Program-made: the position numbers and the translations under genes
Notes under the pieces: generated by a model
The model's database searches: none
What the model was told of the DNA's origin: nothing
What the model saw: only the letters and a program-made list of their open reading frames with translations
Shown: piece by piece, positions 1 through 10,842 of the stretch
How the letters are laid out: the number at the start of each line of letters is the position of its first letter
Numbering within the stretch: position 1 is the first letter of the stretch
Source of the DNA: Echinarachnius parma
Lineage: Eukaryota; Echinodermata; Echinoidea; Clypeasteroida; Echinarachniidae
Reading direction: 5' to 3'
Length of the DNA stretch: 64,000 bases
Assembly: GCA_037951105.1 (NCBI GenBank)
Contig: JBAMJV010007665.1
Coordinates: 60,001 to 124,000, forward strand

Positions 1-93
1 TTATGGATTCCGAGGTGACGGGAAAAGCACTATGTTCTGAGGGTCGTAGACCCGAAGAACATAGTGCTTTTCCTGTCACCGAGGAATCCATAA
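1..93. repeat. Near-perfect palindrome at window start
   Basis: Two arms of about 38 bp (beginning TTATGGATTCC and ending GGAATCCATAA) pair with only a few mismatches around a short centre that itself contains GGTC/GACC. It looks like a small fold-back transposon. The target duplication cannot be judged because the element abuts the window edge. Confidence 0.8.
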
Positions 94-1180
94 TTTCAAT
101 AGTGGCTCGAAATAGTACATGATATATTTGTTTTATATCCTTCGCATAATCATAATCTTCGCAAAAATAAATGATTTCAATTAAATTAAAGAAAATATGA
201 AGAAAAACAAAACATTGATCATGGAACCATCACTGCACTGACTATGTTCTGTTTGTGACACTGACCCCCTTTGCGCAATAGTCCTAGCGCAGAGAGCGTA
301 TTGCGCTATCTTTCCATTCATGGTTACGCGCCTTAACAACTAATGCGCACCCAAATGCAAAACGCGCGCATCAAAGTGAATAATTAACTTGCTTTACATA
401 CATGACATACTACACACGTATAATTGTATGGAGAAAATAGTTATTTGTACATTACACATACAGCTAGTGCAGTGCACACCGCGGCCGATTGTATGACGAA
501 TTAGTGTCACGACCAAAGAAGGACAACGATGCACAATGTGCACCAGTGCCGTAATTTTTAAATTCGAATACCGCTACATTATGCATGAAATGCATCTCTA
601 GAATATTCTTTGGAACTTATTAATATTCACGGGTGAAAATATGCTGTATTTCTTTTTAAATAACTCTTTGAGAAATCTCGTCGAGCATCTTTCGCAAGCT
701 AAAACAAGACCTCTGCTCGCAGGGAAGTTTTATAACACGCATCTCTATGGGCTCTATATGATCACCCGGCGTCTATGACGTCATTCATGGAATAGCATTT
801 ACTATTCCATGAATGACGTCACGCATAGCACATTTTTCTCCATGGGCATTACTATGTTTGGTCACATGACGCTATGTAGACCAATCACTGAACAGGATTT
901 AATTCATGTAGGATATAAAAATGACTATTACCCTCAGCTACGCTTCGGGTAATAATCATTTTGAGCCCACCTCGGTAATAGATTTGACTATCACAAGAAG
1001 CCCATTCGTTAGTTGTATACTAACCAGCAAATTTCACCATGTGATAAGACAAACATTTATTTGGTGTATTTTGTAAATGTGTACCATCAAAATTGTTAAC
1101 CAGTAAGGAGTTAACATTCTTTCTCCATCAGTTTACACGTACGCATTATTTTGGTGCACGATATTTTCTATTTCTACACT
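94..1180. other. Non-coding stretch, no gene seen
   Basis: Only short chance reading frames occur here. The one structured object is a 46-bp palindrome at 776-821 (arms TGACGTCATTCATGGAATA). Nothing resembles an exon, and no promoter element can be defended. Confidence 0.6.
776..821. repeat. Short palindrome
   Basis: Arms of about 20 bp (TGACGTCATTCATGGAATA and its reverse complement) flank a 6-8 bp loop. The arm starts with a CRE-like TGACGTCA octamer, which is more likely coincidental to a fold-back insertion than regulatory. Confidence 0.7.
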
Positions 1181-1377
1181 CAGTGGCGTAGCGAGTGGGG
1201 GGCGGGAACGGGGGGTACGGGGACCCCCAATGATTTGAATTAAAAAGCAATACGAAACATAAGGGGGCATTTGTTTGAAAAATGAAAGAAAAACATAGGA
1301 TGTGCCCCCCCCCGCAATAATGTTGCATGCTACCCCCCCCCCCCCCCCACCCCAAGTCCGACCACGCTACGCCACTT
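1181..1377. mobile_element. hAT-like MITE with CAGTGGCGTAGC ends
   Basis: The left end CAGTGGCGTAGCGAG is mirrored at the right end by GCTACGCCACT. The interior holds G and C homopolymer runs. The CAGTGGCG terminus resembles non-autonomous hAT elements of marine invertebrates. No clean 8-bp target duplication is visible. It sits upstream of gene 1. Confidence 0.6.
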
Positions 1378-1646
1378 TATGCAATATACGGCTCACTCAC
1401 TCTACACAATACGAGTTAGTCCGCAGGTATGACTCCGCCCGTAGGGTTCAAAGCTCAATCTAAGTGCAACTGTTTCTCTTTTCATTTAGTGCTTATTTCG
1501 TTTTATTTTCTTCTGCGTACTCCATTGTTATAATTGCACTTATCACTGTTAACTTTAATTGTGCGAACGTGATATAATTTTTCCGAAATCGAGCAAAACA
1601 TTTCAACCTTCCCGTTCGAGTTTCGGCCCACGGAACCCTGAATTAC

Positions 1647-1767
1647 ATGATTGAATTTAAGCAGTTGAGGCAGAATCCAGATATATCAGTCAACATGAAT
1701 CCATGCTTCGTAATTTGGAAAGTGATATACTGCTTCGTTTTATTTGGCATAGATGTTATGCAAACTG
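1647..1767 (+). CDS. Gene 1 exon 1: signal peptide
   Basis: Two in-frame ATGs are present, at 1647 and 1695. I prefer 1695 because the protein then begins MNPCFVIWKVIYCFVLFG, a compact hydrophobic signal peptide. Starting at 1647 would place 16 polar residues in front. The exon ends in phase 1 at a consensus donor GTAAGT (1768). Confidence 0.65.
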
Positions 1768-4700
1768 GTAAGTTATTATTTCTATTGATAATTTATCATA
1801 GTGATCAAAACCAATATACTATGCAGTAATGTTGTGAGTAGTCTTGCTGATTTAAATCATTTCAGTTTGTTTGTTAGTTGATTTGATTTCGGTTTATCAT
1901 CGAAAATCGAATACATTAGCAGTAACCTAGTCATGAGCACATTCCTCTGGAATATAATCGAAGAGAGGGGAATCATGTATCTGATTAGTATACGAAGAAA
2001 ATCGGCATAAAAAAGCATGTTGCAAAAGAAGTCTTGGCTACTTAGATAAAATTGCAAAGCATGAATAATGAAATGCGCTGTTGTTAAAGGGGTAGTACAG
2101 TTTTGGTAAGGCTGAACTTTAGTAACCAGAACCTGCACAGTAAGATTACAAACGAATATTTATATCCCCATCATGCTCGAAAGGTATACAAAAATACAAA
2201 CGACTAAGTAAAAAGCCTGTTATCATTCAAAAAGCGCCATTAAAACACAATAGGGCGCTCTCTAATAAGGCATTGGTTTCAACCACTTTTCTTATTATGC
2301 ATGTAATGTAATGATTAAATAGAGAGATCATCAACAACTATTTAAAAACCGCTTTTGAAAATTTTTGAAAAAGTGTAAGCATTTTTTTTATTTTTTCCAA
2401 AAAATCATTGTATTTATTTGGGGCCCAAATAAATACGATCGGATATATTTATTAATATTTCAGCCATTTCTGAACCGATTTTGAGTTTATTCTGCCCATT
2501 AAAATTGCATCTTTTTTCAAATTCGACACTCAGTTTGTCATTACCTCACGAACAAATTGTGTTGTGCAGCGTCCTCTCTACCAAAACTGAACTACCCCTT
2601 TAACACATTTAAATATAGTACATATTCATTAATATTTGAATTTATTCAGTTGAAAATGGATAGTTTGCTTGTAAAATTGAATAAGACTAAGTAGCTCCCG
2701 CGTCGTCCGACGCATGAGGCGGTCATCACTCTTCAGCTGGATCGGTCAGCAGTCACGTGTGTACGTATGTCGTTCCAATGTATGAGTCTGCCTTAAGTGA
2801 ACATAATATCACCAATGACAATTTTGCATTAATTTGTACAAGAAAGTACAACATTTTAAGCTAGAATATTATTGTTTTTCATAAAAGATAAATGTAAAAC
2901 AAATCATAACCAACGTATTTCCCCATTTGTTTTTGTTTGTTTTTTGTTTAGTTGGTCAGGAACATTGCAGTAGCAATGCAATCCTTGATGAGAGCTTCCC
3001 TCATTACGCGGTTACCTACGATGGCTCACAGATTTGTCTTTCCTGTCGGGTCAACGTGTCGAGTCCTATTGGCACAATTCTGAAAGCTAACATTCAGAAT
3101 CTAAGGTCGTTCGACGGCAAGAGCTTGCAGGTCTCCACTTCATCAGACAACTACGATGTCATATCACTCTCAAGTTTCGATGGATCACTGGAGCCGGTTT
3201 ACTCCAGCACGTCAGAGATGACCGTGGAGCTTGACCAGTGTGATGGGATCAACATGGAAGCTGTGTTTACCTACTTGGGTTGGTTTGGTTCTTCACTTTC
3301 ATCTTTCTTCAATGTCTTCATTTCCCAATCCAAATGGCGCTTGATCCACTTTCCATTAAAAAAAACAAAAATGAGTTAGCGATATCAGTACACACATAAT
3401 CTACGTAGCTATCTAGAAATCCAAATTTTAGGACAAATAACACAATCACAATTAAAATATGGACCATTCTATTTTCATATTCTCATAGGCAAGTTGGACA
3501 AGTTAACCTGTTGAACAAGTGGATCTAGCGCCTTCTGGAATAGGCTCTTCATATCACAGATCTACCTTCCAATCTATTGTTTAAACTTAAAAGACGCACG
3601 CTATGACGATGTTATGCTTTGGTTGGTGTACTTTCAAATAGAAATGTAAACATTATTAATAATTGTCAAATCACTATACAACATGAACAAAGAAATCTGA
3701 AAAGTAATTATATCAAAATGATTTGATGGCGTCAGTATGATGTAGACGTAGTGTTTCAAATGATATGAATGAACTTATCAAATATTGTGTTGTAGTCTGT
3801 TCCTGCTGAAAAAGATATTCAATACATCGGCAATCCTGTCTTCCATCCAGGGCAACCAGTTAGTAAACATAACCCATATTCATGGAATTGTTAACTAGCT
3901 TAGTTGAGTACTAAGTATATTTTAGATTATATGTCAGATTAGCGCTACAGAGTATCCTTTAAATTTAGTAGCCCACTAGGGTTAAATTAGATAGAAATGA
4001 ATGGTTAAACATATAGTTAGAGACTAAGACAATTTTGTATTACTTCTTCAGCGCTATCATCCAAACCTCGACGTATGTTTATACCAAGCTAGTGGATTTC
4101 TATGATAACGGACCCTGACATCCTTTTGAATCTGTTGCCTGCTTATTCTAGTCAGTTATGAACATTAATCATGTAATTTACAATGTACTATTGCCGCTTA
4201 AAATACAAAATATTGTTGTAATACCCATCAAACTACGGGAACAACTTGTCTGTATCAGATTTGCACCAGGGGTTTGCATGTCATTTTAGCTTTAAATCTA
4301 TACGGAATTCTTACGTTCCACCCACCAGAGACATATCAATTGGTAAGTGCGGTCACCAATGGACCACTTACCTCCAGTGGAGGACAGTATCATCTGGACG
4401 ACGCGATCCGGACATTGAGGCTGGATCAGTCTTCGGTCATCTCCTCGCTGATCGACGATGTCGTCGAGCTAAACTGGTACGTCACTGCGCGACCCGGTGA
4501 CTGGCTGAAGGTCGAGGTCAATGTCATGAGGCCACGCAACGGACTCATGTGCGTGTACGACTCGTTTAGTCCTCATGGGTCGTGGGTCTGCATGAGACGT
4601 GTCGTATCCCCGACTTCCTGGTACGTGTACGGCGACCAGCTTAGGATTCAATACTATGCTGGTAATCAGATCAACCATCCTGACGCAAGGTTCCAGATAG

Positions 4701-7700
4701 ATGTCTCGATCGAGGGTAATTCCATACAGATATTTCCATTAATCTTTGATAGATGAGATTTCATATAGCGACTCGCTAAGTATCCATTTTTTCGACTTTG
4801 GTAAGTATCACTATTTCCCAAAGTGACATCCTCGTCATTGTGTTATGTGTTCAACAAGAAGAATTATTATTATGCTTGAAACTGAATAACATAATTACAA
4901 CAGGGGCGCACCTCTTTTAAAAAACAAATCTAGCCCAATATTTAACAATGACCTTCATCAAGTTTCCCAATAACATTTTTTTCCCACAGACACATCAGAC
5001 TGGAACTCGCATCCCATGACCATACCAGGCTGCAACCCCCACGTTGTCATCGAAGACGCATCCAATCTCACATTCGTCTCCCCGTTCCACTCCTCAAACT
5101 CGTCTAACAACGTTAAAGTTCAGTGTCGGATGCTGTTTCAAACCGTCGTCGCAGGTCGCCGCGCCAGAGTGGACCTCTCCAATGTTGACCACGGGAGTAC
5201 ACTGCTAATCTACCCCAAGGACGTGTATGATAGGAGTGGCAGCCCGTTTCGTCTTGCGGACATAGTCGGGACCATCCGTTCTGAGTCACCCATCGCATCC
5301 ATTTCACCCAACGAATACATATTCATCGATATCTTCAGTGATTTCACTGACAACAAAGATGGTATATGGGTGAAAGGAAGTGCAGTAGGTGTGTATGAAT
5401 GTATGGATTACATTTCTCCGGAAATGCTGACTCGATGTTTTTAAAAACTTATTTCTAAAAGCGGTGAAAACCGATCATTTTCTTAAAACATATGTATCTG
5501 TGTAATCAACAATGGCATGGAAAAGGAGGTGGGCGAAGCGGCACAAGGGAAATTCTTCCAAAAATCAAGAAAAACATAATGTAGAGTGTGCCCCTTAGCA
5601 TGCCTAGGTTATGTCACTTTTACAAACACCACAATATGTGTGTCAGGTAAATAAAACAAACTTCTCATTCCCATCTACCATTCATGTACCGAAATATAGA
5701 TTCTGTGACAATAGACGATGGACCCCTCCAGTCATTCGGTGCTGCCGTCACACTCAACTATACCTCACCCGCGATGTGGTTCGCAACTCCGGCTTATCCG
5801 TCACTCCCTAGCGGAAAGCTTAACATCTGGTGGGTTATCGAAAAGGGAGATGGTGATGCTGACATCAAGCTCGAGTTCGTTGATTTCGCCATCGGGAGCG
5901 CTACTCTGTTCGTTCACGTGGATGAGACAGATGAACCGGTGCAGCAGATCACCGGATCACCTTCACCAGGGCCAGTTGTTACGGATACCCGAAGACTTAC
6001 CGTCGTCTTGCGGTCGGATAACCCAGGAGTTGGGCGCGGAATAAGCTTCATAGTCTCTCTGTCCACAGGTATGTATACATGTATACATTTTTAAGCAAGC
6101 CAAAATTTCTTTTTTTGCAACAACCAACAGACAAACAAATGTAGCATGTTAAGCAATCATTTGGGGTTCACTAACAGTATATTTTAAGCATTTTCTCGAT
6201 CTTGAATTAAAAATACATTTGGCACAAATGCGGAACAAACAAAAACTCGCTATGTTATCCTTAGTTCAGATATTGAAGAGTAAAACGAAGATTGGATCCG
6301 AGGGTCATCATTGCACACATTTCTCTTCATTATTACACTACTCTAATTCGTGATGCAATCTTATTATGTCGAAATATGCGACAGGGGATTTTTGCAATGA
6401 AAATAATATTTAGCTCTATTCATACAGGTTTGAATGAGCGTGCCTTAAGACTAACATAATAAAAAAACATACTACTATATATAGAAACGTTTTTGTGTAC
6501 AAAAAAAGGCGCTATCATTATAATTGCCAAAGTCAATCGTTTATTAAAGGCATATACACGAGTGAGCTTCATAAGTTTAAAACATATTTTACAATTGATA
6601 AATTAACAATCAAGTCTCATTTTGAATTACATAGGAATGAATGAATGCGAGTCCAGGCCATGTTATAATGGAGGCACCTGTATTGATAACCTGTTGTCAT
6701 TTCGATGTTTCTTTACACCGTTCTTCACGGGAGATGTGTGCCAGAATTGTAAGTTTCCTTAGCAATAAATGTTCAGAATTTGTAAAAAAAAAATTTAAAA
6801 AATAAAAAATAAAAAACTATTTCCATGATGTTTTAGAGTTCTTGTCAGTTTGATTAATAATGTTCTATGATTAAAACGAACCCGATATTCTCGGATGATA
6901 TCTAGAGCTATTGCCTTGACCATTTTGATGTTAATTATTCTTCTTTATACGAAAAACATAACTTAAAATGTACAAAATATATTCACCAACAACTGCACTA
7001 TATTTAACCTGTTTCCTACTTGAACTGCAATCGCCAGCTACTTCATGCTCCACCATGTTACTGTATGCAATGTATTAGGTTCTACATTACCGATTATGGT
7101 AATTTGGTTAAAATGACCTGGGATTAGATTTCAAACATTGCTATACAACTCAGAGTATAACATAAGAATTAAAAATCACTATAATGATCCACTTCGTTTC
7201 TGTCAGCGGTGACATTGCCAGCTCTCACCACAGCGGAATCACCAAAAACTATCAAAGCTACAGCTATTGCTGGTAAGTAGCCGTTCACTTTCCCCGACTT
7301 ATAATTTATCTTTTGTTCGAAATAACACCCTAAGCAAATTTAAAATTTGTCTTAATCGTATGAACATCTTAGATGTATACTCGATAGCGGAATGTATACT
7401 GAACAACCACGGTTCCAAAAAAAAAATGGCTTTATCGTGCGTGAAATCGGTGAGAGCCTCTCGTCTGTACATTGTAGGCTTGTTTGTAATGTTTTGTTTA
7501 CTAAAAAGAGGTGAAAAAACCAAGTATGTATAAATAACATAATTCACATACATTATGGGTAAATCATTGATTTAACAAAAACGGCCTTTTCATAACGGAA
7601 GCTAACGTCATCTTGATTTGTCTGTACACCGATCTGCAAGGGGGATTTGTGTCAGAATTGTCAGCTTCCTTAACCACAAAGTCTTAAAATAAAGCAACAC

Positions 7701-10094
7701 TTGCATGCCTATTGCTAATATGCGTGCTGGTACAGTTTGTCAAATCGTGTTTTATCATTGAGAAGAATCATCTTTTTATATGGAACACTGCTTTACTTAG
7801 TTTACAATTGAAGATCACTATAACACACTTCGTTTCTTTCAGCGGAGATATTGCCAGCTCTCACCACAGCGGGATCGCCAACAACTCTGAAAGTCGTTAA
7901 AAATAAAAACACAAATTTTATTATAAAGAGCTGTCTCAATGTCTCAAAGAAATCGTTTTGTGTCGCTATAATTCTAAGCTTTGAATATATACCTTGCTTC
8001 TCGTGTGCATGTGGCTCTCTTCAGATCACCCACAAAACTCAACTCGTCGGAAAAGGACACAACATCCACCACAACAGCTTTTGCGATTGTAGGAATAACA
8101 GGTCAGTTCTTTACTGACTAGTTTCTAAAATTAAGAGCACTTAAATGGTGATTAGGTTTAATTTGATGTTTCTTGTTGATTTTGTATATTATGTTAGTTA
8201 GCTGTGTTATAACGCTTCTGTGGCGTAGCCACATGTGACGCGTTTCACCTAGAAGTTACAAAAACAATTAAAAAAACCTGTGAAGAATAAGGAAATACAT
8301 AACATGTTCCCCTCTGGCACTCCATTATAACCTGCATTCCCCCCCCCCCCCCCCCCCCCCCTCCCCAAATCAGTCCGTAGCTATGTAAGGTTCCTTGTGC
8401 GTAATTAAGCATTTTCTGATGGAGTAAAGCAATCTTTGTAATAAGTTATCTGTAACGAAAACATTTCTGAAGCATATTTATTAATTGTTTAAAGGCATAG
8501 TTCAATTTTGATTTAGCAGGCGCTTCAAGAAGTAGTTGTGAGGTAAAGAAAAACAAAGTGTAAAGAGTACATTATTTTAAAGACACAGTTAATTTTGTTT
8601 GATCAAAATCGGTTCTAAAACAGCTGAAATGTACATTAATATGCCCCATTGTAATTGTTGTACCCCAACAATTGTTCGATAAATTAAAATAGAAATTTGA
8701 ACATGCCTGTACATTTTCGAAAACATTTCAACTTTGTTGTTTTAAGAACTCTTTACAACCAAGCATCACACTCAACTATTTTTGATATGAAATGGTTGAA
8801 ACTGTTTGGTCTCTTTGAGGGCAACCTCTTGTGTAAACGACTGCTTTTCGAATGAAAACAACTCTTATCTAGCCGTTTATATGTTTGTTCTACCATTCGA
8901 GCATTGTTGAGTAAAAACGTTTAGTTGTTGATGATATCGTATAAGTTTTAGATACTAAAATCCAGTTTTACAAGAAAGGTACTATCCCTGTACACTTTGG
9001 TTTCCAGAAAAGCCTGAAGCGCCTGTGTCTTCACCAGAAGCCCCTTCTGCGCAAAGGGGGGCAAGTATCTTCACGATAGGCCTCATAGCTGGGCTCTCCC
9101 TCTCCTGCATAGTCGTCGTTTGCCTTGCATGTTTGTTGGTCCGCCGGTGCTCAGGAACAAAGAGGGTGCTGTCCGCTCAACCCGCAGCCAATGAGAGAGC
9201 TCCAGCTCTTCCCCTGAGAGACTTCCCCGCTCAAACAACCACGCCGACAGGTGCCCTTCCAGACCACGTGTACGAGGAAATTAACGACAAAGATCCAGGT
9301 CTTGCAGGAGAATACATGAACCTCCGTGACAGTGCACGCGCTGGAGCAGGTGGATACCAGAACGCTGACGTCGGACCCAACCCTACAAGCACGACATCCG
9401 AACCCGGAGACCTAAGCGAGACGGTTCACCCCACCACCCCTGTACATGCCGTGAAATCCGGCAGCCAAAGACACTCCGCCGACAGTGGCTTTGCGAACTG
9501 GTCCCGTGCAGATCGTGTCAGTCGAGCTGCTCCACATCGCGAGTCTGATCTAGCTACGGTTGACGACGACTTTTCCGATGATTTTACGGACGACGATATC
9601 GATGATGTAATGGACGACGCTGCCCGCGATGAGCAGGGATATGAGATTCCTCATTCACCGCGCAGGGTAAGCAAACCTTTATGTTTATTCTTTAAAGTGC
9701 ACGTTTTTAGGCAGTTAGGTGAGATTTGGGTCAAGGGATTATTAAATAATTTAAGTGGTGCAATTAACAACAACTCTTAATTTGTTTTCTTTAACTGGGG
9801 GAGCGTTGAGGAGGCTTGGGAGGAAGCCAGGCGACCTGGCTGATAATTGATCGGTTACCATTAATAATCCCTGAATAGTAAATGTAAAATCCGATAGTGT
9901 TCTGTTTTAAGAAACATTCAATCTCTTACATTTTCATGATTATCTAAAATATAATATAGTAATATAATATAACAATATTAGTTTAAAGTGAGAGTAATTG
10001 TTTGTTCTTCCTTTTCTACCGTCCTCTATAGGAGCACACTGTGAGCACGATGCCGAAGACAGAAAGACCATATGACATTTCAAACACGTCGTGA
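1695..10094 (+). CDS. Gene 1: CUB-like/EGF transmembrane receptor (10-exon model)
   Basis: Model exons: 1695-1767, 2952-3278, 4290-4715, 4990-5388, 5700-6068, 6635-6748, 7207-7272, 8025-8101 (frameshifted, probably skipped), 9008-9666 and 10032-10094. Without exon 8 the frame stays open from a signal peptide through four CUB-like domains, one EGF domain, a Thr-rich stalk, one transmembrane helix and a roughly 200-residue acidic tail. Internal joins are phase 1 until the last intron, which is phase 0. The CUB calls rest on fold-like patterning (one domain of 109-142 residues per exon, alternating hydrophobic strands, paired Cys in some), not on a profile match. The tail carries tyrosine motifs that suggest kinase/SH2 signalling. 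The transmembrane exon is homologous to the one in gene 2 on the opposite strand. Function and ligand are unknown. Confidence 0.7.
2084..2603. mobile_element. TTAA-flanked MITE (family M1), copy 1
   Basis: Inverted ends AGGGGTAGTACAGTTTTGG and CAAAACTGAACTACCCCT are flanked by TTAA on both sides. The left arm reads on into a segment with AACCTGCACAGTA, and the right arm into GCAGCGTCCTCTCTACC. Further copies in this window are at 18914-19456, 50787-51260, 61910-62478 and 63540-64000. A TTAA target fits piggyBac- or Kolobok-type mobilisation. It lies in intron 1 of gene 1. Confidence 0.85.
2952..3278 (+). CDS. Gene 1 exon 2: CUB-like domain 1
   Basis: The exon encodes 109 residues and is phase 1 at both ends. 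The acceptor follows a T-rich tract ending TTTAG; the donor is GTTGGT, a weak match. The domain has the CUB-like pattern of strands with ICLSCRV near residue 32 and a late EMTVELDQCDGINMEAVFTY strand pair. The open frame continues past the donor for 100 bases, so the 3' boundary is less certain than the 5' one. Confidence 0.6.
4290..4715 (+). CDS. Gene 1 exon 3: CUB-like domain 2
   Basis: The exon encodes 142 residues, phase 1 at both ends, with acceptor CATTTTAG and donor GTAATT. Recognisable stretches are WYVTARPGDWLKVEVNV, a Cys pair around MCVYDSF and WVCMRRV, and a final strand ARFQIDVSIEG, as in the last strand of CUB domains. The base composition is noticeably richer in C and G than the flanking introns, as expected for coding sequence. 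Confidence 0.65.
4990..5388 (+). CDS. Gene 1 exon 4: CUB-like domain 3
   Basis: The exon encodes 133 residues, phase 1 at both ends, after a strong acceptor (TTTTTTTCCCACAG). It includes NLTFVSPFHSSN near the start, ARVDLSNVDHGSTLLIY in the middle and EYIFIDIFSDFTDNKDGIWV near the end, a typical CUB-like closing pattern. The donor is either GTGTGT (phase 1, preferred) or GTAGGT four bases earlier (phase 0). Confidence 0.65.
5700..6068 (+). CDS. Gene 1 exon 5: CUB-like domain 4
   Basis: The exon encodes 123 residues, phase 1 at both ends, with donor GTATGT. It contains SGKLNIWWVIEKGDGDADIK and ends RLTVVLRSDNPGVGRGISFI, closely resembling the last two strands of a CUB domain. The acceptor AAATATAG lacks a long pyrimidine tract, but stop codons in the same frame just upstream force an acceptor near here. 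Confidence 0.65.
6635..6748 (+). CDS. Gene 1 exon 6: EGF domain with five cysteines
   Basis: The exon encodes 38 residues, phase 1 at both ends, with acceptor ACATAG and donor GTAAGT. It begins GMNECESRPCYNGGTC, a typical EGF start with the N-E-C calcium-binding flavour and an O-fucose-type sequon before Cys3. An EGF domain needs six Cys. Here the fifth is Phe (RCFFTPFFTGDVC), so one disulfide partner is missing. It is the same length as each EGF exon of gene 2. Confidence 0.8.
7207..7272 (+). CDS. Gene 1 exon 7: Thr-rich stalk
   Basis: The exon encodes 22 residues (LPALTTAESPKT), phase 1 at both ends, with acceptor TCTGTCAG and donor GTAAGT. A short Thr/Ser/Pro exon between EGF and membrane is typical of an O-glycosylated stalk. 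A homologous exon lies in gene 2 at 43554-43628 and a decayed duplicate at 7843. Confidence 0.6.
7570..7660 (+). pseudogene. Decayed duplicate of the EGF exon
   Basis: The segment ending GTGTCAGAATTGTCAGCTTC aligns with the end of exon 6 and its donor. About 15 bases of the middle are missing, and the donor reads GTCAGC. In the frame matching exon 6 the fourth Cys codon is TTT but the fifth is TGT, the opposite of the functional copy. It is followed by a duplicate stalk exon, so the pair was duplicated together. Confidence 0.65.
7843..7900 (+). pseudogene. Duplicate stalk exon without a donor
   Basis: It starts after the same TTTCTTTCAG acceptor as exon 7 and reads EILPALTTAGSPTT, close to LPALTTAESPKT. 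Where exon 7 has GCTGGTAAGT this copy has diverged sequence and no credible donor, so it is probably not spliced in. It is the second half of the EGF-stalk duplication. Confidence 0.6.
8025..8101 (+). pseudogene. Gene 1 exon 8: stalk exon with a 1-bp deletion
   Basis: This stalk exon aligns along its length with the gene 2 stalk exon at 41192-41284, sharing the ACACAACATCCAC core. After TCAACT it lacks one base relative to that copy. Its 77-base length is therefore not a multiple of three, unlike the phase 1/phase 1 exons around it. Read from a phase-1 acceptor it ends in TAG near its 3' end. Acceptor (CTCTTCAG) and donor (GTCAGT) survive. Skipping it restores the gene 1 frame. Confidence 0.6.
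8340..8362. repeat. Poly-C tract
   Basis: A homopolymer run of C in intron 8 of gene 1. Similar C or G runs recur at 1330, 26438, 28450, 28518, 29508, 33470, 33513, 34222, 34471, 37269 and 38558, mostly inside transposable elements. Confidence 0.9.
8492..8760. mobile_element. Diverged MITE fragment related to family M1
   Basis: It begins TTAAAGGCATAGTTCAATTTTG and shares the GCGCTTCAAGA segment with the fragments at 13021-13180. A matching right end is not obvious. It lies in the intron before the gene 1 transmembrane exon. Confidence 0.5.
9008..9666 (+). CDS. Gene 1 exon 9: transmembrane segment and acidic, tyrosine-rich tail
   Basis: The acceptor is TTTCCAG and the donor GTAAGC, phase 1 in and phase 0 out. 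After a short Pro/Ser stretch comes a single transmembrane helix at about 9067-9141 (IGLIAGLSLSCIVVVCLACL) followed by RRC, the expected positive-inside stop. The cytoplasmic part carries DHVYEEI, GEYMNL, GGYQNA and QGYEIP. YEEI matches the Src-family SH2 consensus and YMNL/YQNA the Grb2-type YxN consensus. A run of Asp (DDDFSDDFTDDDIDD) offers casein-kinase-2-like sites. The gene 2 exon at 40143-40544 is clearly homologous around the membrane helix and acidic run. Confidence 0.8.
10032..10094 (+). CDS. Gene 1 last exon
   Basis: After acceptor CCTCTATAG the phase-0 frame reads 20 residues, EHTVSTMPKTERPYDISNTS, to a TGA at 10092-10094. A fifth cytoplasmic tyrosine (RPYDIS) lies six residues from the end. 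A short last exon after a phase-0 intron is unlike the rest of the gene, so an alternative 3' end is possible. Confidence 0.6.
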   Translation, partial: EHTVSTMPKTERPYDISNTS

Positions 10095-10232
10095 TGCAGT
10101 GACCAGTATAATATCACCTCAAAGGACTATTGACCATTCAAAGGACCACGGAACATTTCACTTATCATCTGCCGGAAGAACAAAGACGTTTAAACAATCT
10201 CGAATTACGAGTGATCAATCATATCAGAATGA

Positions 10233-10238
10233 AATAAA
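10233..10238 (+). terminator. Polyadenylation signal AATAAA for gene 1
   Basis: A canonical AATAAA lies about 140 bases after the gene 1 stop, followed by a GT-rich stretch. Position and context fit, but AATAAA is common by chance in AT-rich DNA. Confidence 0.5.
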
Positions 10239-10473
10239 ATTTGTGCATGCCATTTGTTTGTTCGATTTGAGATAGCTAGGCCCCGATGCAGAAATAGTTG
10301 CAATCGATTGTTAAGTTGTAATTATTTGCAAGTAAGATCATGTGACTTAATGCGCAAATATGATTGGTTCAGATGTACATATTTTCTGACTAATGCAATT
10401 AAATGCATATAGAAATAACTAATTATACAGTCTGTGATAAAATATGACTCCCTGTTATTACCCCATACCTAAG

Positions 10474-10842
10474 TTAAAGGTGCACCTGTAAAGTGTCAGA
10501 TATTGCCCAAAATGACATTTGAGACTTAAATCCTGTACCAAAATCATTGTAAGATATGTCCGAATGATGTGTGAAAGTTTCATTGAAAAAGAACACTGCT
10601 TTCCTGGTTACAAAAGCTTCAGCTTTTATAACGAATTACTGTATGACGTCTACGAGGTTTATGACCGTTCATTAACGCTCTTGAGCTGAATGATATATAT
10701 CGTCATACTAAAGGGGCATTTGAAAAAAATCTAACCCTATTTTATTCTTCTCTTACCATAAGCTAAACAACACGGTAGAAGAGAAACGAGGAAGCTCCAA
10801 GTATTTTCCGTGGAGTTAGACACTTTACAGGCATCCCTTTAA
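10474..10842. mobile_element. TTAA-flanked MITE (family M2), intact copy
   Basis: Ends are TTAAAGGTGCACCTGTAAAG and CTTTACAGGCATCCCTTTAA. The two halves of a second copy appear separated at 21028-21235 and 26960-27090. Confidence 0.8.

Noticed and set aside
4469..5307. Minus-strand frames over gene 1 exons 3 and 4
   Set aside because: Antisense shadows of the CUB-like exons, with no domain of their own.
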